Part shown: positions 11,154 through 26,402 of the stretch, piece by piece
Numbering within the stretch: the stretch's first letter is position 1
Layout: every line of letters starts with the position of its first letter
DNA from: Ligustrum vulgare
Taxonomy: Eukaryota; Streptophyta; Magnoliopsida; Lamiales; Oleaceae
Length of the DNA stretch: 64,000 nucleotides
Direction: 5' to 3'
Assembly (NCBI GenBank): GCA_963555705.1
Contig: OY743174.1
Span: 62,146,234 to 62,210,233, forward strand
Made by a program: the position numbers and the translations under genes
The notes under the pieces: generated by a model
Database searches by the model: none
Seen by the model: only the letters and a program-made list of their open reading frames with translations
Told to the model about the DNA's origin: nothing

Positions 11154-13122
11154 ATGTCTGTGTTTAAAAATAAAATTCCTAACACTTTAGATGTTCCTTG
11201 GATTCTAGATATATGGGAAACCGACCATATGGTTTGTTCTTCTTCATTACTTTCTTCTATTCAAGCAAAAGTATCTTATTCAGTTTCATTGCCAAATGGG
11301 AATATTGTTCCGGTCACTCATGTAGGAACGGTGAAAATTACAAATCACTTGGTTCTTCGAAATGTCCTCTATGTTCCCAGTTTTTCATTTAATCTGATTA
11401 CTGCCAAGAAGATAGCTCAAGTGTTTAATTGCTGCCTCCTTTTCTTTTCTCATTGTTGTTTCATTCAGGTCCTTTCAACTTGGAAGAAGATTGGCATGGG
11501 TGAAGTCAGAGAAGGACTATACCATATGAAGTGTGAAGAGGTCTCCCCTTCAACTCTATCAGATCACCTAAACAAACTAAACACTCTCTGCCTCCTCTTC
11601 ATGTTTCTGCTTCAGTAACCAGCAAAACTAAAAAACTTGATGTCTAGCATTGTAGATTAGGGAATTCTTCCTATTCTATTGATGACAGTAATAGTGATAT
11701 TCTTTTTTTAAGTCACCTAATGTTATACCCTGCTCCATATGTCCTTTAGCTAAATTACACAAATTACCATTTCCTGTAAGTATGCATAAAGTTGAATAAT
11801 GCTTCGAATTATTATATTGTGACATTTGGGGTCCTTGAAATGAAATTGAGAGTGATGGTTCTTGATATTTTTTAACAATTGTGGATGATTTTAATAGATG
11901 TGTTTGGGTTTATATGTTAAAACTAAAGTCTGATGCCACTTCTTCACTTCAAAGTTTCTGCTATATGGTGGAAACACAATTTGAAACTAAAGTTTAAGAC
12001 AATCCGGACTGATAATGGTAGAGAATTCAATATGAAAGATTTCTATCTCAAAAAGGGGATCATAACCACAAAACCTGTGTTGAAACACCACAACAAAACG
12101 CTGTTGTTGAGAAAAAACACCAACATATCCTCAACATAGCCAGGACACTGAAATTTCAAAGTGGCATCTCCCTAAAATATTGGAACCATTGTATTTTAAC
12201 TGCAGCTTATATCATGAATAGAAAACCTTCTCCCATCTTGAAAAACAAAAGCCCTTATCTAATTCTATTCAACAAAAGACCAATTTATACTCACCTTAAA
12301 GTTTTTGGTTACCTAGCATTTGCTACAACAATTGTCAATGGAAGACACAAATTTGACCCAAGAGCAAAAAGATGTGTTTTTATAGGTTATCCTTTTGGGA
12401 TAAAGGGGTATACTCTGTTGGATTTAGAAACCAGAAGAATTTTTGTCTCTAATAATGTGATTTTTTATGAAAATGTTTTTCCTTTCAAAGGTGAGGATTC
12501 CATCAATAATATTCCACTCCAACCAGTTCAACTAATTCAAAACAACATCAGTTATGCTCAAAATCATATTCTTCAAAGCGAAATCATTCCTACTATTCCA
12601 CTACCAAATGCTTGTAGTGACATTCCTTCACAAAAAATAAATTCTCAATCCACACAACCTTTGGAAGATGTTTCACACACCTCTGAACATGATGATCCAC
12701 CATTTGATCTTGTCAATGATCCTCAAGACCTTAATATCTCCAGTTCACCATCAAATACCATCTCTACTACTCATTTACAACGCAGGTCAACAAAAACTCA
12801 AAGAACACCAACATACCTTCATGACTTCATATGTCAACAGGCCAGCTCTCTTCACCCATCTCAAGAGTTATACAAGCTGAATGGGCAGATATCTTCAGGT
12901 AATCACTATCCCCTCAATGCTAGTGTGTCTTATGAAAGGCTATCAACCTTACATAAAGCATTTGTTGTTTCTGCTACTACAAAAACTGAACCCAGAAATT
13001 GCCAAGAAGCCAAAAATTCCCCTGAATGGTGTGAAGCTATGAAAGCTGAGATTGAAGCTCTTGAACTTAATGACACCTGGGTTTTAGTTGACCTACCTCC
13101 AAATAAGGATGCAATATGGTGT
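11154..13122 (+). pseudogene. Copia pol remnant (protease, integrase, start of RT)
   Basis: Protease homology starts with WILDIWETDHM, where active copies have WILDSGATDHM, so the catalytic motif is destroyed. Integrase pieces follow: CSICPLAKLHKLPF near 11735, TIVDDFNRCVWVYMLK near 11880, IRTDNGREF near 12000 and VFGYLAFATTIV near 12300. The open stretch 12214-13161 covers the integrase C-terminus, a Ser/Thr/Gln-rich linker and the start of reverse transcriptase (EALELNDTWVLVDLPPNK). Frameshifts near 11900 and 12140 and stops make it non-functional. Confidence 0.85.
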
Positions 13123-13221
13123 AAATTGGATATAATGAGAATTATAATTATAATAACATGATAAAAGAGGAGTTAGAAAAATGTCATAATACCTTAATAT
13201 TAAATTACATCAATAGTTCCT

Positions 13222-13264
<43 letters not shown>

Positions 13265-13518
13265 TAAATCAATAGAAGAAACATTACAAAGCAAGAAGGT
13301 ATAGAATGATCTCCGACTCTTTAATAGACGGCCCTCAAGAGTACTCTTTACAAACTAAAGCATAACAACGTCATGAGAACGATAATATTATTGACTCAAG
13401 AAAAATACTGCTAACATTACTGACTTGAGAAATAGTCATATGACGTAAACGAAATTGCTAAAAACACAACTAAAATTACTAGTTGCACAAATTCTTCCAA
13501 AACATTAGATATAAGCAC
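13123..13518. other. A-tract and 3' flank shared by both AKR genes
   Basis: A run of about 39 A residues lies at about 13223-13261. Bases 13264-13518 align with 2390-2623 downstream of AKR copy 1 (shared GAAACATTACAAAGC and ACTCAAGAAAAA blocks). The tandem duplication therefore included the 3' untranslated region. Confidence 0.65.
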
Positions 13519-16203
<2,685 letters not shown>

Positions 16204-17204
16204 TGCTATAAATTTCTTCTGAGTTGATGATCATATCTCTTTGCTTGCTTATACATATATAGGAAGGTAAGAAAAGAATACTCTGGATGGAAAACGTAAA
16301 CGATTACGTCATGTTCACTCTCCACGTCAGCAATTCTGTGTCTTTCTGGGATTTGGTGGTGGATTTCAGCAATTTTCAAACCTAAAACAGTGCATATATT
16401 TATTTATTTATTTATTTTTTATTTTTTTGACTTGGCAATATAACGGACTGTTCCGGGTCCAATTTGTTTTGTTTGTTTTTTGAAATTTTGATTTTTTTTT
16501 TTAAGGTAAAATGTGTGATTGAAAAATAGAGGAAAAAAAAAATATATAATTAAAAAATAATTCGAAAAATTATGTTCTTTATAAATTATAATAATTACAT
16601 AAAATAATGGTGTTTAAATGATAAACCCGAGCCTCAAGGCCCTCAGCCACAAGCATTATACTCGACCAACTTGGTGCCCAATTACAAGACATGGTTACTA
16701 AAATGCACATCTAGCATTGCGTCTTTCATTTCATGATTCGTCGTGCATTTTTTGTATTGGTTGTACATTGATGCGCATTACGTGATTACGTATGGTTTGT
16801 AATAATAAATCTTTAGAGAATTTACGATTAAAAAGTAAGGAATTAATATTTTTTAATTTATGTGTAGAATATTTTATTGATAAAATATTTGATTGAAAAT
16901 AAATTTTAAAAAAATGAACTTTTAAATAATGGATATCAAACAAAGTTACATCTTTTAGAACTTTGAATTAAGAAGATTTTCAATAGAAAATCGACTTAAA
17001 ATAGTTTAGAAATTCTTTTCTACAAAAAGTAAAAACAAAATCAGAAGCCAAACACCCTAAATTCTTATCAAGTCCATCAAGATAAGAATCAACCCCAAGT
17101 ATTTTCGATTTCAACTGTGATTTGTTGCTACTAGTTTGAATTTGTAAAATGGATTAGGATCATTATTTTATTATCCCCCGGTAATAACACTATTTTTTTA
17201 GATT
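16204..17204. other. 5' flank of AKR copy 2 and repeat remnants
   Basis: No gene seen. The first few hundred bases should include the AKR copy 2 promoter, but I cannot assign a TATA box with confidence. A (TTTA)n stretch lies near 16398-16425. Bases 16500-16620 resemble the GTGTGATTAAAAA repeat family seen at 1000-1800. Confidence 0.45.
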
Positions 17205-17495
17205 TTAACCTAATTCAAAGTTAACATTGATAAAAATCAAATTTTTAATCAATTTTATTTTAATAAAAATTAATAAGACGTGTAATTAAAAAGTTGTAGA
17301 CTCCATAAAAAAGTGAGGTTAAAATTAAATGTTGACTTTTAATTCGATTAAATCTATAAAAGTGGTGCTACCAAATAGGGGCTTAATCTTTACCACGGTT
17401 TTATGGGGTCTACAACTTTTTAATCACATATCTCATCAACTTTTATCAAAATCTACTAAAAATCTGATTTTTATCAATACCAAACTTGGGTTATA
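17205..17495. repeat. Fold-back repeat built from two MITE arms
   Basis: The left arm (about 17205-17315) and right arm (about 17398-17495) are inverted copies. CATTGATAAAAATCAAATTT pairs with the inverse of AAATCTGATTTTTATCAATA, and AAAAAGTTGTAGACTCCATA pairs with the inverse of TATGGGGTCTACAACTTTTT. The same arm sequence recurs near 54240-54545, 54600-54760 and 59832-59999, so this is one dispersed MITE family. The middle contains another element end (CTACCAAATAGGGGCTT). Confidence 0.7.
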
Positions 17496-17594
17496 TCTTA
17501 CATATATAGTACGAATTTGTAAACTATAGGATTATTAATTTATCTTATCTTGTAAGTATTTCAATAATATGCTTCATGTATCACATTAGGTATA

Positions 17595-18400
17595 TGTCAT
17601 TGGTGTTTGTTACGATCATACTTAAATGAACTTGACATATCACCCATAAAGGCTCATGTAGGGCCTATAGGTATCTAGTCATCGTCCGGACTCAGACTTA
17701 TCACTATGGCCAAATGTCGGAGCCCTAAAGTAGTCTTTCGTCACACATAGCATCAGATTGATATATCGGAGTTCACACTCCGAAAAGGTAACAAGATTGG
17801 TTAGTGTGTCATAGAGACGTGACCCGTCTACAAGAAGTAGTTTGATGTGGCGACATTTTCAAGGGGATGTGACAACAGCCATAAACTTATAGTAGGCGGT
17901 GATGATTATTACTAAAGAAATGATTTACCTCATGAAATGATATAAGAATAATGGTATTTGAATACTCAAGTTTACCACCCTATGTGTCACCTCCATCACA
18001 TGGGGTGTGTGGGGCCTCATATATTAATCAACGGTGGGGGTGACATCTTGTGTGTTCAAATAGCATGGTCCATGATATAAACATGCCACGTGTAAAGAGT
18101 AACACATGTCACAATCTTAAACAACAACTTCCTCTATAAATAGATCATATTTGTCTCCAAAAAATGTTAGTGACTCAATACTTAAACACGATATATAATT
18201 CTCACTCATATTTTTATCTTTTACACACTTACATTTCGCGCATCCAATTATATTTACCACTACGAGTCATAACTTGAGCGTTGTAGTGCAAACGGGTGTC
18301 ACCCCAACCCCCGTCGCATACTGACCGTTTCTCCGAATGCGCAGGAAGTCCATGTGTTTAAGATGGAAGAACTGAGATGTTAATAACCAAGATCATACCA
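17595..18400 (+). mobile_element. Possible solo LTR
   Basis: This block has the look of an LTR: a promoter-like CCTCTATAAATAGATCA at 18131-18147, downstream CT-rich sequence, and GC content above the surroundings. It contains no gene. I could not find matching TG..CA ends with a target duplication, so the limits are approximate and the call is weak. Confidence 0.35.
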
Positions 18401-18570
18401 AGTTTTGTGGTCAACAGCGTTCATCATAAATATGATGTTGACACATGTTCCAAAAAAGTGTTGATCACGTGTCAATATTATATCTACGGTAAACTAACAC
18501 ATGTCCATCGTAGACATTATATTCCCAGCGATACTCACAATTCAATTATATTTCTTTGTTATATATTAGC

Positions 18571-18735
18571 CTCCGTTTGGTAAACTTATTTACAAATAAA
18601 CAATGTATTTCTTCAAACCAATTTCTAATCATAAACATATTTCAAAATTCACTTTTCGATCACATATTTTTTCTTGAAAGTATCACATTCATTGATTATA
18701 ATACAAAAAAAAAAAAATGTTACCAAACAGATTTT
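18571..18735. mobile_element. MITE
   Basis: CCTCCGTTTGGTAA near 18571 and TTACCAAACAGATTTT near 18720 are imperfect inverted repeats around a 160-bp AT-rich core. This resembles the MITE in AKR copy 2 intron 5 (GCCTCTGTTTGATAA). No clear target duplication was seen. Confidence 0.6.
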
Positions 18736-19019
18736 GGAAGTAATATCTGTATTGAAATTGAGACAAATAGTGGCAACGTGACACGTTATTTTTTTCTTTT
18801 TCTCCTAATACATTTGCAAAGACACTAAAAAAGAACGAGTACAAAATATCATAATATAATTTGTACACGAAACCTAAGATAGTAAGATTACGTGTAGTCA
18901 ACCTAATTTTGATCCCTTCCCTTCCCTTCCCGACATAGAAAATGGTTGTTTTTTCGTATTTCTTCTTTTATCCTCGTATATTTTTCTAGGTTTGATTGAA
19001 AATTTAGGCCTACATGTCC

Positions 19020-19741
19020 TAGGAATGACAACGATGCAGGGAATACTTGAAACCGACGGAAACCCGCCCAGAACGAGACTGAGAATCCCCGACAAAGACG
19101 GGGATGGAGCGCGGATGTGCATGAAAAGGTGTCCCGAACTGGGGATGGGGCGGGGACGGGGATGATCGTCTTATCCCCATTCCCGCCCCGTCCCCGATCC
19201 CTATCCCCAATTAACAAGTTCTATTAAAATTTTAAAAGTAAAAAAAAAAAAGTCCTATATTATCTGTACAAAAGTCATATGATGTCAAATTTCTTGCACC
19301 AAATATTTATTACTTATCAAGTTATAAACTTTAAAAGCTTATTTTGAAAAAGTTACTGATTATTAGTTATTAACATTATCGAGTTGTATTTTCTTATCTA
19401 ATCAAATATAAAATAACGACACAAACAAAGATATATATATATATATAAGATGAATGTCCAAATAATGTGTAAACATTATTGGATTTAAAAAATATTAGGG
19501 TTATCCCCTACATGTTTCCTTATATTGTCTGCATAAAATTATTTTAAAACTTAAAAAAAAAACAAATGGAGATGTAAACGTGGATTTTTCCGTCTCCGCC
19601 CCGCCCCGTCCCAATCCCCTACCCGTCCCGTCCCTGATAAAATGGGGACGGGGAGAGGATGGGAATGGGGATGGTAAATCACTAACGAGACGAGGATGGG
19701 AAAAGGCATCCCCGCTTCATACTCGTCCCGTTGTCCTTTTA
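19020..19741. mobile_element. hAT-like element with GC-rich core
   Basis: The left end TAGGAATGACAACG and the inverse of the right end (TAAAAGGACAACG) match over most positions. Just inside are GGGGATGGGG/CCCCATTCCC palindromic blocks at 19139-19207 and 19600-19720. The three other TAGGG/TAGAGG-type hAT elements here share this layout. No 8-bp duplication was found, so the ends may be eroded. Short frames here are translations of the G/C-rich repeats, not genes. Confidence 0.5.
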
Positions 19742-21618
19742 CCAGTCACAACTACAGAAACAGAGTCCAGCTTGGTGAAGTTTATATATGATGGATTTTC
19801 TTGATACTCGTTAAATTTCGGAGTTATGATGTTTATTGTTTGTGTTATAATTCATAGACTCAGACTCAGACTCTGGCAGAAAATTGAATTAGCACTACAA
19901 ATTGAAGTTCAAACAAACAATGGGATCATCCATTTTAAGTGGGATTTAAGACTCACTTAACCATTTTGATCTTTTATTTACAGGCTTGGGCTATTTGTGT
20001 GCCACATACGACTTCACAGTGAACATCATAATCCTTACACACTATATATGTGAAGATGTCATGTAGCATAAAAAAGTTTTTTAAAAACTTATTTATGTCA
20101 CATGACAATCTTGATGGGCTATCATTTTCATTGTGTGCCATTCTTAGTTGCAGTGACGCGAACATTTTATCTTAGTGGAGCACAAAGTTGGACATGTGTT
20201 TTCCGTGATAGGGTTTACGGGATCGCTCCCCCCCCCCCCCCCTTCCCAATTTTTTTTTAGGAAGAGCCTTTAGAAAACGTAGATTCACGTTTAAAACATC
20301 TATCCATATCTGATACAAGCAATCAAGTAAATAATTGTAAGCAAATATTCAACAAATACTAATCACCACAATCAAAGTTGTAAGAAAATATTAATTGATA
20401 TAAACAAACAAATAAACTCTCAAATCTCAAATTCCAAAAAAAAAAAAATACCAAATAATATAATAATTTCCCAGATCTCAAATTCTCAAATTCAAACTCC
20501 AAACACCAAAAGCACATAACATAATAATTTACCCTGAAAATCTCAAATTCTCAATCTCAATTCCTTATAGACTACACGGAAGCAACAAATAAGAAAGAGC
20601 ATATAAATTAACAATAGTCCAAGTTTCGAATTCTAATTAATTAACAGGATATGATTCACATTTTCAAAAATATATATATATAGTAATAAAAAACAGGATA
20701 TGATTCACAATATGAAGGAAAATGTATTATGTATGTGATTCTATGAAGATTGGAAAAAAGAAACTAATCGACTTTTGGACTTTGGAGTCTCAAACAAGTT
20801 GCAACAGGCCGCGCGTGCAGAGTGCAGGGACGGAGACCAAAGACTCGGTGACTGGTGGGACTGATTTTCTGTCAGGAAGCCGGAGTTTGTTTTGGGTTCG
20901 ATCGTTTGGGTTGATTTTCGAAAGAAAATGAGAAGAGGTAGTTTGCAAATGGACTTTGGGAGGAGGGAAAATGGTCCGACGAAGCTGGCCGGAGGAAGCG
21001 AGGTGCGACTCCTATGTGTGCGGTCTGCAGATGTGTGGCAATGCTGAGGTTTTTAGGGTTCAAGCTTCCGCTTTCTTGGTGTAGTTACTGTTCCCGTCTT
21101 CCTCTGAAGATTGAAGACAACCATTTTTTAAGAAAAAAAAATGTTATAAAGGGTCAAAAAATTACTAGGACATATGCCTTAGCACCCCCAGTGTGTGTCC
21201 GCCCCTGCTTGGTTGTTTATATATGTGTTGCTCCCTTCCATTATGAATTGGAGAAGTGAGTGGGAAGAATAGAAGAGGCAGCCCCTTCTTCTCTTGGGTG
21301 GAAAAAGTTTGGTCTCATTTTCAATCTCCATTTGTGGGATCCTTTGCTCTTTGTAGATTGAACATTCTTGAATTGTTTGGTCGAACTTGTTTGTATTGGA
21401 TTTGCCTTGTTGGTACGTGAAAAGGTCAATACCCTAATCTTTGTCGTCACCTAAAGTCCCATATTTGCACGAGTTAAAGATTCTTGATGATTCAAGTTTA
21501 TCAGGAATATTGAAGTATCTATTCCAACAATATACGTACATTATTTGCATTATGGAAGTTCGGCTAACTGATGCTGTATCTGCTTATATATGTTCTAGAT
21601 ACTAGAGCCACAATTCAT
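19742..21618. other. Spacer without recognisable gene
   Basis: I see no gene. A C-tract lies at 20227-20242. AT-rich sequence with repeated CAAATTCTCAAATTC-type motifs fills 20400-20560. A possible hAT Tip100-like end pair (CAGGGACGGA at 20825, GTCCGCCCCTG ending 21207) lacks a target duplication and was not called. Confidence 0.5.
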
Positions 21619-21667
21619 CTTGGTTCTAGGGATGGCAAAAAAATCCGAACGACCAGAAACCCGGAGG

Positions 21668-24461
21668 ACCCGTGTAGCGACCGGGAATTTTAATTTTTTT
21701 TAAATAAAATTTTTAAAACTTTAAATGCGCGTCGCTACGACTTTTCCAATTTAATTTAAAAGAGTTGTCGTCTAGCCAAATTATAAATGAAATTAAATTA
21801 ATTTCCATCGTAATTAAATTTTCGAAGTTTATTTAAGATATTCCAATGTCACGATATTTTAAATCTTAATTCAAATTTTAACGATTTTTAAAGTCCAAAT
21901 TAATTTATTTCGATATTTTGATCTTTGTCCTATTTAAATCCCTTTAATTCCCAAATTTAGTTTTTTTTAGCACAATCCCAATTGGTAAAAATCCATTTCC
22001 CCCACGTTTCAAATAATTCCACCTCCCCACACGTTAATTCCATTTCACACTCCCTGATTCTCTCTCTCACCTCCCTAAAATAACATACCAAATTCTGCAA
22101 TGCCTACAATTCATCCCAATCAGAAATCCATCCTAATCTTCCCCTTTTTGGCCCCTCAATTTTGCACCCAAATGATCAGCATTTCCTACAATTCTCCTCC
22201 CTCATCAGATTTTCTTTCCATTTCCCACAATAATATAATCAATCATCCTATCTTTACACTAAGCAACCACCATCCCATATCAACCAAATTATGATAATTT
22301 CCACTAAATTAATCCATCAAAGATTCCTCCAAATTATGATGATGCCCATTGATCAAATTCCCTTTTTCCTTCTCCTCCATCATTTCATCAGTAATCACCT
22401 CTATTTCAAATATAAATTCAGCCTCAATCACGACCATTATCAAAAGCTAACTGCAAAATCCCAATTACATCCATTTCAGCTTCCCCCAAACTGCCTCTGC
22501 TCAAATTTGAACTCTAAACCACAATTCCACTGTCATGGCTCCGCAGCCACCTCCATTTCAGATTTAATCAATCCATTTCAATCAGCCGAAGTCACCACAA
22601 TACACAAACAATTCTGATAGCCTGCAACCACCGCAAACCAATCACCACCTCAGTCACCAGTGGCCAACCACTTAACCGTTTCACAGCCACCCCACACGCA
22701 GACCACACCACCACAACAATCGTCGAACACCAGTTCACTGCCCCCAACACCACAATCACTGCAATACCACAAACCAATATACATCAATTCACCACCTAAA
22801 CCACAATTTCTACCAAACCGTCATCACCACCAACGAATCACTGCCATAACCACCACCATAGAACCATTTCAGAATCAAAACCATCAATCTGTTAAATAGC
22901 CATCGCTATCATCACTACAGCAACACCACTCTGCCTCCACCACCATAGCGCCGCCTGCACCATCTTTAGTTCATCACCAACCACCATGTACATCCATCAA
23001 TGACAACCAAAACCCAAATTTAAATCCACATCGCAAACCACCAACTCCAAACCGACCACTGCCATTCACCAAATCGCGGCCAACCCCAACCCAAATCAAC
23101 CCAAAAACCATGAATAAGACATAACCCAGATACTTACCGGTACGCTCGTCGGAAAATCACGAAATCAAGCCTCGGTTATTCTCGGATCTCCCCAAAATTC
23201 TGCCCAAGTCTTCCCCTTTCCGCTGTTTTCTCTACATTACTACCACCGCCACCCTGCGGCGGCGTTCCGCCGGCCAATCGCCGGATTTGGTGAGGAGCCT
23301 CGCACGCCGTCGTCCCTTCCTCTGTTTCTCTCGTCTCTCTCCCTTAACTTATCTGATTGATACGAATGAGAAAGAGAGTAAAATCTGATTTCATATTTTT
23401 AATTTTTCAAAATTTTCAAATTAGTCCTCAAGTAAGTAAATGATTTAAATTAGTCCTTTTAGCTTTAAAACTTATCATTTCAGTCCTTAAGTTCTAAATG
23501 ATTTTAATAAGCCCTTCATTTGTAAAATTTCTTATCTCAATCCCCACAATTTAATATTCGTTTTGAGCTCCGACCCAACTTTTGAAAATTTACATTTTAG
23601 TCCCTCAAGTTTGAAAAATACTCATTTTGGTCCCTCATCATTCAAATTATACATTTTAGTCCCCGAACTTTCAAAAAGTATTCATTTTAGTCCTTCAACT
23701 TTCAAAGTACTCATTTTAGTCCCTCAATTTTGTAAATTATCATTTTTAAACTATAAATTTCAAAAGACTAATGTAACTTATGGGCTAGACGAAGCGTACA
23801 GAGATTTAAAGGATTTAAGTCGTTTCCCGCTCAACTTTGCACTCGTCAGATTTAAGGTAGACTCGCCCCCACTAATTGATTTATATTATAATTGCATGTG
23901 TTTTGCGGATTTGTGTGATTTTATGCTTAATTGCATGAGAAAAGAATATCTCTTTTGATATAAAGAATTTATGTTATGCTGGGCATAACTTATCTGCTAG
24001 CCAAGAAAAGAAAAGAATGTGTTCATTTGCGTTCACTATGTGATGCCTATGAATAAGAAAAGAATGTCACTACATTATTTGCATGATTACGTGTTCAATT
24101 ATCTTGTAAATTAATTACTGGCGATGAGTCTACTGAGTATTTCATTTTTGAAATGTTCAACCCGTTATTTTAACAACTTTTACAGATTTCGGAGACGATG
24201 GCGAGTGATGGGCAATGACGGCAAATTACAAATTGATATTTTTTTAAAAGTCGTGAACTTTAAAATGATTATTTCATTTTATCAAGAATTGTCATTTTTA
24301 CAAATTTGTACAAAAATACTTATTCCATTTGAATTATTGCTAAACTTTTATTCGATAAATGCGATATTTAATATTTAATCATTTTTTCGCAACAAAGTTT
24401 ATTCAAGAATTTAGAAAAGTGACGTTCCCGCGCTCCTCGAAACTCGGGGCATTACAACCCG
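21668..24461 (+). mobile_element. 2.8-kb LTR-like element (solo LTR or LARD) inside the hAT
   Basis: The element (21673-24456) begins TGTAGCGACCGGG and ends CTCGGGGCATTACA, with TG..CA termini and imperfect 13-bp inverted ends. It is flanked by the 5-bp duplication ACCCG at 21668-21672 and 24457-24461. It has no pol domains. The interior holds a C/A-rich stretch (22080-23120), and four or five units of about 45 bp with TTTTAGTCCCTCAA-type sequence (23580-23740). A second copy in the opposite orientation lies at 47716-50611. A long solo LTR of a Ty3/gypsy element is the best fit; a non-autonomous large element is the alternative. Confidence 0.65.
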
Positions 24462-24517
24462 AAACGCCCCGCCCCGTCGGTTTCGCGAGGCGGGTTTTCC
24501 ACCCCGAACAGCATTTC

Positions 24518-25993
24518 TGATAAGTGTGATATTTACTTTTATTTTATGCACTTATATCCTTGAATAAGTCATAATGGGATTCTATCTAAGTATTATTAAT
24601 GCATTTTATGTTTCATGTTGTATAGGATCCTAAGAGGAGAAAAGAAGAAAAAATAACCAAATTGCACTAAAAAATGAAGTTTGGGGACTTAAGTGCAAAT
24701 AGAGTTACGGCCGCAAGACAAATCATTACGGCCGTAAGAGCATGTTGAATCAGAAAAAAATAAGCAGAAAAGATGTTACGACCGTAAGATATATCTTTAC
24801 GGCCGTAACCTTCAAAGGGTGAAAAATGCACAGAAACATAATTACGGCCGTAAATGGACAAGTCACGGCCGTAACTTCAATTTATGAGAAATATGCAGAA
24901 ACTCAATTACGGCCGTAAAGGAAATGTTACGGCCGTAACTCTCCAGTCAACAATTTCCATATTTCAATTATTTCCATAATTTTGGGATTTCTTGAGCTCA
25001 AAGCTAGGGCACGAAATTAAGGCTATAAAAAGGGGTTCTCATGACAGAAAATCTTGTGGAAAAAATATTGTGAAAGAGGCTAGACATTGAGGAAAATTGA
25101 GAGCAAAATATAGAGCATTCTTGGGAGATTTCCAAGAGCAAGAATATCAACAACAATGGAATTCATGAAGCAACTTGAAGAATCTACCACAACCATGCTA
25201 GGCTAAATTCTATGTCTTGTTCAAAGGGGAAGTTATGTTAACTTGATTATGTTATTTTCTTTTCCTACAAATTAGTAGCGTGAATTTATTCCTTTATTTC
25301 AATTGTTGGATTATTATGTTTTGAATGTTCAATTGAGTTTATTTGATTAATAGTTTAATTTGGCCAATTGGATTATTGATCTTTGAATTCATGAATACGC
25401 TATGTTTAGATTCTTGATTCGTAATTGTCATTGAATCTTTACTTTAGTAGCAAATAAATCTCGTGCAGGTTTAGTAATAATTCAACTTGGATTGTTTAAT
25501 TCGAGCTTGTGTAATTAACGATCCAATTCAATCTATTCTTCTAGATTTTCATACTAGTCGTGCATTAAATCCTAAGAGCCTGTTTAGGATTGTCCATGGC
25601 TAGAATTGGTTTAAAGAGCTTATTTTGAATCAATACACATAAGGAAGAATTTAGATAATCAGAGCTTGTTGATTATTTATGATTGATAATTGAATTGGGA
25701 ATAGAAACACGTTACAAGGAAAAGTATAACATTAATTGATGGCACAACCGAACCCGAGAACAAGATTTCTTCTCATATTAATTCTCTAGTCATATTTAAT
25801 TATTTATTTTATGCATAGTTTTCATTCAAGCAATTCAAATAACAAACCCCCTTATTCCATTCTAATTGATCGAACAACTAAAATTAGTTTTCGTTCCTCG
25901 TGGGATCGACCCTTACTCTCACTACTACATTATTAATTAATATTTAGCGAGTAAGGAATTATTTATTATTTTGGTGCATTGCGACACGCATCA
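24518..25993 (+). mobile_element. Second LTR-like insertion (solo LTR) inside the hAT
   Basis: The block starts TGATAAGTGTGATATTTAC and ends GCGACACGCATCA, typical LTR limits. It has a TATA motif CTATAAAAAGGGG near 25023 followed by a probable transcript start region, and the CGTGGGATCGACCC segment near its end seen in many plant gypsy LTRs. The flanks CATTTC and GGACCC do not match, so no target duplication survives. An array of paired palindromes occupies 24705-24938. Confidence 0.6.
24705..24938. repeat. Four paired TTACGGCCGTAA palindromes
   Basis: Eight copies of the 12-bp palindrome TTACGGCCGTAA, some with one or two changes, occur as four pairs. Within the pairs the spacers are 9, 9, 9 and 8 bases, so centres lie 20-21 bp apart. 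The array is upstream of the TATA motif of this LTR. A like array with different spacers occurs in the gypsy LTRs at 43492-43725 and 52775-53007. Confidence 0.9.
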
Positions 25994-26402
25994 GGACCCG
26001 GGAAATTATATATATATATATATATATATGAGAAATTAAAAATAAATTTAATGAGATTTAGAAGAATTGAACCTTGGTGGGATTTAAGGGTATGAGAATA
26101 CATAATCACTATACCATTATGTTGTTTATTGATTTTTTTTCCCTTCAGATATACATATTATGTTTAATGTTCAAACTTAAAAACTCTAACTAGTTCGACT
26201 CCTAAGTTTTTCATTTAAAATTTCATTACAAAAAAATAATAATAAAATAAAATAAAATTTCGGGTCGGTTGGTGGGGCGGGATGTCGCCCCGCCTCGACC
26301 CGACCCGCCCCGCGACTGTTCGCGGGGCGGGTCGGGGCGGGGGTTGCCCATTTCGGGTTCGGGACGGGTCGGCCCCGACCCATTGCCATTCCTACTTGGT
26401 TC

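Larger units (their letters stand above)
9052..13122 (+). mobile_element. Degenerate Ty1/copia retrotransposon, 3' part missing
   Basis: A left LTR (9052-9286 plus about 10200-10306, split by a hAT element) is followed by a tRNA-iMet-type primer site, gag, protease, integrase and only the first residues of reverse transcriptase. The order PR-IN-RT is that of copia elements. The frame is broken by many stops and shifts. Coding similarity stops at about 13122, and the rest of RT, RNase H and the right LTR are absent. The LTR contains a TATA-like CTATAAATAGAAG near 9259-9271. The junction on the right is followed by an A-tract and the AKR copy 2 3' flank. Confidence 0.85.
21619..26402. mobile_element. 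hAT element expanded to 4.8 kb by nested insertions
   Basis: The target duplication CTTGGTTC is perfect at 21619-21626 and 26395-26402. The element ends are TAGGGATGGCAA (21627) and TTGCCATTCCTA (ending 26394). About 510 bp are the hAT element itself: 21627-21672, 24457-24517 and 25994-26394. They carry GC-rich blocks such as CGGGGCGGGTCGGGGCGGG. The rest is two inserted LTR-like elements. Confidence 0.88.

Noticed and set aside
18898..19217. Three overlapping minus-strand frames
   Set aside because: They are caused by GC-rich blocks of the hAT-like element at 19020-19741; no conserved domain.
20825..21207. Possible hAT Tip100-like element (CAGGGACGGA .. GTCCGCCCCTG)
   Set aside because: The ends resemble inverted repeats, but flanking 8-mers GCAGAGTG and CTTGGTTG do not match.
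22100..22899. Plus-strand frames rich in His, Pro and Thr
   Set aside because: They come from the same repeat block in the other orientation; no domain or splice context.
24705..24938. Palindrome array as a CRISPR array
   Set aside because: Repeats are 12-bp palindromes with 8-10-bp spacers in pairs inside a plant LTR; CRISPR repeats and spacers are longer and regular.
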